Source of the DNA: Coenobita brevimanus | Taxonomy: Eukaryota; Arthropoda; Malacostraca; Decapoda; Coenobitidae | Direction: 5' to 3' | Assembly: GCA_032717465.1 (NCBI GenBank) | Contig: CM064632.1 | Location: forward strand, 30,897,593 to 30,961,592 | DNA: 64,000 nt | Shown here: in pieces, positions 58,401-64,000 of the stretch | How the letters are laid out: every line of letters starts with the position of its first letter | Position numbering within the stretch: the stretch's first letter is position 1 | Translations under genes and position numbers: made by a program | Notes under the pieces: generated by a model | The model's database searches: none | The model's input: the letters and a program-made list of their open reading frames with translations, nothing else | Told to the model about the DNA's origin: nothing

Positions 58401-59717
58401 TATGTCATCGCCACGCCAGATCGTAGAAAGAGCAAGCAACTATGTCACATCAACATGCTAAAGTTATATCACAGGCGGGACGAAAATAATCCAGTCTGCA
58501 CTGTAGCTGTTCCACCCGAGTCTGCAAGTGAAGCTATCCCATGCAGTATGAGCCTGAGTGATAGTTTGGGGAAGAATCCTGATATCATGAATGATCTCCA
58601 GACTAAGCTTTCTCATCTACCTCCCAAGGAAAGGCAGGAGTTTTCGGCATTACTGCAGGAGTACCCGCAAGTGTTCCGTGCTACTCCAGGAAGAACCACT
58701 GTGTTGATACATGATGTTGATGTTGGAGACGCAAAGCCAATTAAACTGCCTCCTTACCGTGTGAACCCAGTGAAAGTTCCTCTCATCGAGAAGGAGCTTG
58801 GCTACCTGTTGGACCACATGATGATTGAGCCCTGTCAGAGCGAGTGGAGTTCTCCTGTCACTCTAGTCCCTAAGCCAGGTGGGTCACAGCGGCTTTGCAT
58901 CGACTACAGACGTGTTAATCAGATAACCAAAACAGACACTTACCCTCTCCCTCGCGTGGAAGATTGCATAGACAAGACCGGAAAGGCTTGGTACATAAGT
59001 AAGTTTGATTTGTTAAAGGGATACTGGCAAGTACCTATGACTGAACGTGCTAGGGAGATCTCATGTTTTGTAACACTAGGAAAGACTTTTGCATGTTCAG
59101 TAATGCCATATGGTATGAAGAATGCACCAGCCACATTTCAGAAGCTCATGAATGTTGTAACAGAGGGTTTGGCAGGGTGTGTTGTTTATATTGATGATGT
59201 ATTAATCTTCAGTGACAACTGGAAAGATCACCTATGCCCTGTCAGTAAATTTCTTGACCGTTTAGTTCAGGCTAATCTTGTAGCTAATTTATCAAAGTGT
59301 GAGTTTGGTCAAGCTAAAGTTCAGTACCTTGGGTATGTAATTGGTGATGGACATGTTGCACCACCAGGAGCTAAGGTTCAGGTTATAAGTGATCTTCCCA
59401 GACCTAAAAGTAGGAAAGAGCTACAAAGATTTTTGGGAATGGTAGGTTATTACAGGAGATTTGTTCTTAACTTTTCTATTCTCGTATCACCACTTATTGA
59501 CCTACTGAAAAAGGGAGTTAAATTTGTCTTGACCGATAACTGTGAATCCTCTTTCAACAAACTTAAAGCTATTCTATTAAGTCAGCCAGTGCTCGCTACT
59601 CCAAATTTTGCTAAGTCTTTTAAGATGTCTGTTGATGCATGTGATACAGGAGCTGGGGCTGTTTTGCTGCAAGAGGATGATCAGGGTATTGAACACCCTG
59701 TATCTTATTACAGTTAG
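55461..59717 (+). CDS. Gag-Pol polyprotein, Gmr1-like order, stopped in RNase H
   Basis: The start is ATG at 55461; the codons upstream in frame contain no ATG. It runs 1418 codons to TAG at 59715-59717. Gag: Ala/Glu/Gln-rich helix about 70-122; SCAN-like capsid helices about 213-288 (PEAYRVKFR to LADEYVLTHK); CCHC knuckle C335-C338-H343-C348. Protease: RDTGAC with catalytic D437, and LLGND downstream. Integrase: zinc finger H665-H672-C702-C705; catalytic D736, D795 and E831 with exact 35-residue spacing; GPY/F module near 968. Reverse transcriptase: D1183 and YIDD at 1243-1246. RNase H begins with D1392. Gag and Pol share one frame, so no frameshift is needed and processing would be by the protease. 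No envelope gene and no chromodomain were seen. Products would act in a cytoplasmic particle and then in the nucleus for integration. Confidence 0.95.
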   Translation: MMSTITTLDEAKDFLSNVQTVLDVENRTKNELKLVAQQLGIAVHSHHSKDQIVDMINESLFNVTPPNEQTQIELAKLQLALQEAKAKEAEFQANAPIQEAQVRAQAQVELARIQADHEYRMKQGGTGSSSSDDFDVAKNVKLVPPFNESDLTKYFQLFERVATGFSWPKEYWPVLLQTVLTGKAQVTYASLPQDQSDNYDVVKSLILKAYELVPEAYRVKFRTTYKQDKQWLNSKNVDSDFGKFKQMILLEDFKRCIYKDVSLYLDEKRIDNLSDAAVLADEYVLTHKRYSREKGKAESKYVASTQSTGNRKENKDDVSQEVNTSFTSRFQKSKCTYCSKLGHTTERCFRRQRDVNKKESLNIQSIGLVSTLASSQNSLTELTERALRGNLNSHDGAPLLSSNVGDTLKSSCANFLSDGFVSPLDSNDRKSVKIYRDTGACQSLMLTSVLGSKVNSSDETVILQGVRNNYFSVPLCRVNLESGFVNGSVMVGLVETLPMSGVTFLLGNDIGGSQVCPTPQLSSEPVAVSQDCDVPDVFPACAVTRAKSKVTGDLEDNDDDDVILADTFLANLDHSPDEAVPRSVDNLSRQELVELQVADPELKGLANSAYSEEESAGASTCYYVKSGVLMRKWRPPTASADCEWEVVHQVVIPRVCRQDIIRVAHDSSLAGHLGVRKTVARILKHFYWPGIFRDVSWYCKSCHTCQVVGKCNQTETVAPLVPIPPFEAPFTRVLVDIVGPLPKTSSGFSYVLTMSDMATRYPEAIPLRNISAKNVVKEMLGFFTKFGLPKEVQSDRGSNFMSNVFKQSLKELGITQITSSAYHPQTQGALERYHQTLKSMLKKYCLEHQKDWDKGLPFVVFAARESPNESLGFSPFELLFGHEVRGPLKLLKECWLSEEDDVNLLEYVMKFKKRLSTALQLARENLGAAQKMKTWYDKKSRLRHFQPGDQVLILLPVHGQPLQAKFSGPYFVEKKLSDVNYVIATPDRRKSKQLCHINMLKLYHRRDENNPVCTVAVPPESASEAIPCSMSLSDSLGKNPDIMNDLQTKLSHLPPKERQEFSALLQEYPQVFRATPGRTTVLIHDVDVGDAKPIKLPPYRVNPVKVPLIEKELGYLLDHMMIEPCQSEWSSPVTLVPKPGGSQRLCIDYRRVNQITKTDTYPLPRVEDCIDKTGKAWYISKFDLLKGYWQVPMTERAREISCFVTLGKTFACSVMPYGMKNAPATFQKLMNVVTEGLAGCVVYIDDVLIFSDNWKDHLCPVSKFLDRLVQANLVANLSKCEFGQAKVQYLGYVIGDGHVAPPGAKVQVISDLPRPKSRKELQRFLGMVGYYRRFVLNFSILVSPLIDLLKKGVKFVLTDNCESSFNKLKAILLSQPVLATPNFAKSFKMSVDACDTGAGAVLLQEDDQGIEHPVSYYS

Positions 59718-59990
59718 AAGTTCACTCCACCTCAAAAGAACTACTCAACTATTGAGAAAGAGCTTTTGGCCTTGATTTTGGGTTTACAGCATTTTTCATT
59801 TTATTTGTGTTCTGGTTTTGACCCCATAGTCATTTATACCGATCATAACCCACTGAAATTCCTTAGTAAGTTTAAAGATAAAAATCAGAGGTTGACAAGA
59901 TGGAGTCTACTTCTTCAGGAGTATTCATTAGACATACAACATGTCAAGGGGAAAGAAAATGTTATTGCAGATTGCTTATCTAGACTTTAG
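59718..59990 (+). pseudogene. distal RNase H domain, cut off by an in-frame TAG
   Basis: Directly after TAG 59715-59717 the same frame continues for 90 codons to the natural stop at 59988-59990. It contains the RNase H motifs IEKELLALI, YTDHNPL (catalytic-type D near codon 1461) and a GKENVIADCLSRL ending. Spacing is exact, so the break is a single nonsense codon, not an indel. Unless TAG is read through, the enzyme loses part of its active site. Confidence 0.92.
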
Positions 59991-60042
59991 ACAGATTGTT
60001 TTAGAGTAATAAGAAATTTCCTTTGTAAATTTCTTTTTCTTT

Positions 60043-60051
60043 GTGGGGAGG
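60043..60051 (+). other. polypurine tract
   Basis: GTGGGGAGG lies immediately upstream of the 3' LTR TGTTAC, the position required for plus-strand priming. Confidence 0.85.
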
Positions 60052-60840
60052 TGTTACATAGCCTATGATTTCATCATCCTTTGTGTAATTTTAACGCTCA
60101 GTATGGTGCATGTTTGATCACTAGCGTGTTCTGCCTCAGTCTCCCCCTTCTACCGTTATAGTAGAGTAAGTCGTTCTCTCTGTTATTCAGAGCGGGATTT
60201 TCAGCTCTTTGGCCCCATGGCTTCATTTGCGCGTCCTTCTTACAAGTTGTATCAAGCTCTGCTGGCCCCAATATAATGAGCTCAGTCTCTACATCATTGC
60301 CACTTAGATCTGCTCCTCATTTTGTTCACATCTCTGTCCTCCCCTGTACAGTTATTATTATTGTGAGTGCTCAAGAAATCTCCAAACATCTAGCAGCTGT
60401 GTGTAATTTGAGTATAACTGTTGTTGTATTTTTTCTTGTACTGTGTAGCATAAGGTTAATTCTTGGGCCCAGTGAGGTCTTTGTGATTGATGTAGGGTTT
60501 TATATCAGTTATTTTTGATAATAGTTTGTATCTGTAATAATATATCTGGCATTCACTGAGTATTATCTGGTATCTCATTTTATCAGGGCTGACTTAGATA
60601 AATTTACTCTTGCTAATTTCGTGTTAATAGAGGCTCTTGCAGTTAACCATATATTTAACCTGTTTATTTGCCATTACATTATCCTTATGAGTCCTGAATG
60701 TTTTGTTGTTAGTTTGAGCATTAAACTTTAACTTGTAATTTTACCTAACTCTTTTGTTTTGAACCTGGAACTTTACGGGACAGTAGTGACTCTTAGTATT
60801 CTCACTTAAAGTGTACGTTATCTTTCTCTGTTCCGTAACA
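60052..60840 (+). repeat. 3' LTR (789 bp)
   Basis: Same length as the 5' LTR at a constant offset of 5461 bases, with 8 substitutions. The ATTAAA signal is at 60720-60725. GTAT follows at once (target duplication). Confidence 0.96.
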
Positions 60841-60844
60841 GTAT

Positions 60845-61390
60845 GGAACGGTGTATGCAGGAGTAGGATTGTTGTATTGGCTATAGTCGTATGTGTCGGG
60901 AGTCCAGTTGAGTCATCGGTAAAGTTGACAGGGAGCGATTATACGACATAGGAAAGAATACACTATTAGCACTCATTAAAGTGCCCGCCACGTTTAGGCT
61001 GGAACTCTGGATTATGTCCCTTATCGTAATTAGGTCCACGATTAAATATAAATGTAACTAATCTTAATACACATACGCCTACCGGGCCCACTAGTCAATG
61101 TGTCAGCATTTAATTAGACTCATTTAATATGTGGGTGAAGCATGTCAGATAATTATTAAGTGTGGTGTATTAGTGAGTTACTGGCGTGGCATTATTACCT
61201 CATTAGTCCCGGGATTTACTAGCGCCGGTGCCGTGTGTGGCCCAAATGGCTTACACTGATTATCACGGTAATAAGTCTGGTGTCTATTTGTAAGTGAGCT
61301 TAGGATGGAAGTGTAAAGTAGGACACAGGTCTGGACAGAGGAAGTAGGCTAACTTTTAATTTTTCAGTGAAGATGTGTGAAAGATACAAT
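60845..61390. other. unique non-coding segment, possible conserved regulatory DNA
   Basis: About 0.5 kb without simple repeats, containing several TAAT/ATTA cores (for example CATTTAATTAGACTC, ATAATTATTAAG). No coding frame. Function is unknown. Confidence 0.25.
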
Positions 61391-61399
61391 ATATCAGCA

Positions 61400-61790
61400 T
61401 CTGTATATGTGTCTGTCTGTGTGTATGTATAAATGTGGATGTGTGTATGTACAGGTGTGTATGTATGTATGTATACTGTAGGTGTGCATGTGTGTATGTA
61501 CAAGTGTGTATGTATGTATGTATAGGTATGTATGTATGTATGTATAGGTGTGTGTATGTATGTATGTATGTGTAGGTGTGGGTGTATGTATAGGTGTATG
61601 TGTGTATGTATACACGTGTATGTGTGTATGTATAGGTGTGTGTGTGTGTATGTATAGGTGTGTATGTGTGTATAGGTGTGTATGTGTGTGTATGTATGGA
61701 TGGATGGATGATAGTTATGTGTGTATGTATAGGTGTGTATGTGTGTATGTATAGGCGTGTATGTACATATGTATGTGTGTATGTATATCC
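61400..61790. repeat. degenerate (GTAT)n/(GT)n block
   Basis: TGTATGTATAGGTGTGTATG-type units over about 390 bases. Confidence 0.95.
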
Positions 61791-61849
61791 ATTCCCATTA
61801 TAACCCCACGAGGAGCGTGGGGGAGGGGGGGCCAAGCTACTTAGGCCCA

Positions 61850-61985
61850 ACATTTAGGCGAGTGACCAGTTGCCTATCCCTGAGTGGCAATATGTGGTTA
61901 GTAATGCCAACCAACACTTGGATGTCAGCCCTTTAAACCATCATGCCTCCATTTAGTTATATGGTTACAAACCACACAACGAAAT
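61850..61985 (-). mobile_element. SINE-like fragment, family A (weak)
   Basis: Shares CATTTAGTTATATGGTTAC and the following CACACAACG with 14925-15030 and 18820-18917. Its tRNA-like boxes are more degraded. Confidence 0.45.
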
Positions 61986-62104
61986 GTTTATTGGGTTTAA
62001 TCGAAGTGGATTTGAGAATTTCGTAGCAATTTCATCATCTCGAATTTGGAGTTTACATCTCGAGATCCTCGTGTGTGTTAATGAGGTAAAATGTTAATCC
62101 GTAG

Positions 62105-62247
62105 TGCTTCCTCTTTACCGATTCATTCAGCACATAGCACCCATATCCTCTTGTAATCTGTGTCCATATTACAACTCTCTTATTATACAATAGAATGTGT
62201 AGGTGTAACGTGCTAAATAAATCGCCTAGGAGAGGGTGTTACGAAGC
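62105..62247. mobile_element. MITE-like element, family M1
   Basis: The left end CTTCCTCTTTACCGATTCAT and right end AAATCGCCTAGGAGAGGGTG are imperfect inverted repeats. About 143 bp, no ORF. Confidence 0.55.
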
Positions 62248-62548
62248 CATTTATGACTCTAAGAATAGGGTGACCGTGCCAACTATTTCTTTGTTATGTA
62301 GCAGTCTTAGCTTTGCAGCCCAGTCCATCGCTGCTCCGTAGTTATAATAATTTCCGATATAATCCTGTTTGGAGCTCAGTTTGGCTTTTGAGGTTGGGGG
62401 GGGGGGGAGGTTTCAGCAATATGGTGTTGAAAATTGAGTCAAGCCACCAAAGCATCACCTACTTGTATTACTTTCTCTTAAGCTTTACAACAGTGTGTGT
62501 AGGTCCGCTGTAAGGTTAACAGTGCCCAAGATAACCTGGTTATGGTGC

Positions 62549-62590
62549 TCAGTGTTATTATTATTATTATTATTATTATTGGTTGTTGTG

Positions 62591-62625
<35 letters not shown>

Positions 62626-62634
62626 GGTTGTTAA

Positions 62635-62671
<37 letters not shown>

Positions 62672-62673
62672 GG

Positions 62674-62705
<32 letters not shown>

Positions 62706-62714
62706 GGTTGTTAA

Positions 62715-62757
<43 letters not shown>
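62549..62757. repeat. (ATT)n block with regular TGGTTGTTAAT interruptions
   Basis: Pure ATT runs are broken four times by GGTTGTT-type inserts about 45-65 bases apart. This points to duplication of a run-plus-insert unit. Confidence 0.95.
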
Positions 62758-62845
62758 GCGGTATAATGGGGATTTTTTTTTTTTTAGAATAGCCACTCAA
62801 GTAACGCGTAGTACTTCTCCATAAACTTTTCTCGTTGGTTAAAGA

Positions 62846-63014
62846 AACACCTTTACGCCATTCCTTTAGCGATTCATTTAACCTATAAACATTACTGGCA
62901 CTATCCTATACAGGTTATGTAAAGTCTTCTAAAATCGCCTCACTTTACATGAACAACGTACAATACGAAATGAACCCGCCATATCCAAAAATAAATTGCT
63001 AAGGAAGAGGTGTT
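62846..63014. mobile_element. MITE-like element, family M1
   Basis: The left end CCATTCCTTTAGCGATTCAT and right end ATAAATTGCTAAGGAAGAGG are inverted repeats of about 25 bp, with ACACC and GGTGT outside. The interior resembles the 42672-42838 copy in reverse (CATATCC / GTATCC-type segments). Confidence 0.65.
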
Positions 63015-63057
63015 AGCGAGGCTCCTTACCTGACAAGAATAAGGGCTCTAGTGCTGT

Positions 63058-63058
<1 letters not shown>

Positions 63059-63098
<40 letters not shown>
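63059..63098. repeat. (CT)n microsatellite
   Basis: A pure CT run. Confidence 0.97.
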
Positions 63099-63100
<2 letters not shown>

Positions 63101-63301
63101 GTATACTAATTTCTGAAAACCTGCCTAAGAATCTCCCATATTTCTAAAGTTTTCCGGCGTTATTCTTGGGTCCGAAATAGCCTTAGTAGTCTTCGAGGTA
63201 CCACACTTTGATGCTGCGAGGGGTGTGTGCCACCAGACCCAACTTTGTATCTTGATAGTATTCTTAATTCCTTGCTAAGATCACTCGCTTGAAGAAAATA
63301 G

Positions 63302-63306
<5 letters not shown>

Positions 63307-63349
<43 letters not shown>
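63307..63349. repeat. (GA)n microsatellite
   Basis: A pure GA run. Confidence 0.97.
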
Positions 63350-63351
<2 letters not shown>

Positions 63352-63624
63352 ACCACGAATAATCTGATATTCATAGGAGATTCGGTATATTTTTGGCAGT
63401 TTGTCTGAAAGCAACAATTTCGCTTCCTGCTGCTGTTCATTTACAGACATACATATTTTATTCGAGTTTATCCCCAGCGATTTTGTTCAACTGGGAGAAG
63501 TCGTGATGAGCAAAGGATTAAAAATGAATTTCATTTAAATTTTTTCTCCTGCTATACAAGCACTTAGTTACTATATTCAGGCTGACATTAAACGATTTCC
63601 TTGAGAACTCCCACTATCTTTTTT

Positions 63625-63740
63625 TCTATCTATCTATATACCTAGGCTGCTTCCCCCGAAGAGAGGGAGGTAGCCGAGACAGGACGACACACTCCCATTT
63701 TACTTATCCCCAAACGCACATTTATTCATATCTTATCTAT
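63625..63740 (-). repeat. dispersed repeat R5, 3' end
   Basis: Reverse complement of about 52235-52345, including the CTATCTATC tail, CCTAGGCTGCTTCCCCC and GCCGAGACAGGACGACACAC. Confidence 0.75.
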
Positions 63741-63943
63741 CTTTTTTTCTTTTTTTTTTTTCAAATAAAAGAGAAAAGAATATTTGTGTAAAGTTGTCCT
63801 CCCCAGTTGAAACTGAACAAAAAGGAGCAAAAATCAAGACCCATTCATTTATGCATACCTGGACACATTGCGTTTTAAAAGACTGGAGGGCATAAACACA
63901 GAGAAATACGGATTGAGGAACAGTCCCTAATTGACTATACCTG

Positions 63944-64000
63944 TGTTACTCTAAGTTGGCCTAAAATTGCCATATCTCCATCTTGAATACCGAGTTGTAA
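63944..64000 (-). mobile_element. MITE-like element, family M2, cut by the window edge
   Basis: GTGTTACTCTAAGTTGGCC followed by TAAAATTGCCATATCTCCATC is the M2 terminus (reverse of 53530-53578). Confidence 0.6.

Larger units (their letters stand above)
54591..60840 (+). mobile_element. near-complete Gmr1-like Ty3/gypsy LTR retrotransposon (6250 bp)
   Basis: Two 789-bp LTRs (54591-55379 and 60052-60840) bracket a primer-binding site, one Gag-Pol reading frame and a polypurine tract. The insertion is flanked by GTAT (54587-54590 and 60841-60844). Pol order is protease, integrase, reverse transcriptase, RNase H, the reverse of normal Ty3/gypsy for integrase, although RT and integrase sequences are Ty3/gypsy-type. 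That combination defines Gmr1-like elements. Gag carries a SCAN-like capsid segment and a CCHC knuckle. The LTRs differ by 8 substitutions and no indels, about 1 percent, so the insertion is young. One in-frame stop in RNase H means this copy would need help in trans. Confidence 0.95.

Overview
This window is eukaryotic repeat-dominated DNA, most likely from an arthropod and probably a decapod crustacean. That placement is inferred from three things: very dense, very long (GA)n, (CA)n, (GT)n, (AT)n and trinucleotide microsatellites; Gmr1-type Ty3/gypsy elements; and non-LTR elements of the kinds common in crustacean genomes. I see no complete host gene, no rRNA and no functional tRNA. The only host-coding signal I support is one candidate internal exon on the minus strand at 5557-5670, which suggests the window lies in introns or between genes.

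Layout. 1-4102: the 5' part of a minus-strand LTR retrotransposon (5' LTR 3111-4102, primer-binding site, decayed gag, protease and start of integrase) that runs into a 109-bp tandem array at the left edge. 7636-8682: a solo LTR of the same family with a CACAC target duplication. 9.4-11.3 kb: two 3' fragments of one LINE family, followed by a degenerate satellite rich in TGACCTTTGACCT motifs. 12-44 kb: mostly simple sequence, with kilobase-long one-strand purine or pyrimidine tracts, several minisatellites (21, 26/294, 38, about 48, about 63 bp), tRNA-derived SINEs, a 502-bp element with terminal inverted repeats, and copies of three short palindromic MITE-like families. 45.0-46.9 kb: a longer but broken copy of the same LINE. 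48.2-51.1 kb: a broken Jockey/I-like LINE. 54591-60840: a nearly intact LTR retrotransposon. 61-64 kb: microsatellites, a SINE-like fragment and more MITE-like copies.

The most notable object is the 54591-60840 element. Both 789-bp LTRs are present and differ at 8 positions. It has a 4-bp target duplication (GTAT), a primer-binding site, a polypurine tract and one Gag-Pol reading frame ordered Gag, protease, integrase, reverse transcriptase, RNase H. Its RT and integrase are Ty3/gypsy-type, but the pol order is that of Ty1/copia, which defines Gmr1-like elements. The capsid part of Gag resembles the SCAN domain, as expected for this lineage. A single in-frame TAG interrupts RNase H. The minus-strand element at the left edge has the same logic (SCAN-like Gag, then protease followed directly by an integrase zinc finger) but longer LTRs, a changed protease motif and CpG-type decay. 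The window therefore holds two distinct Gmr1-like lineages, one young and one old.
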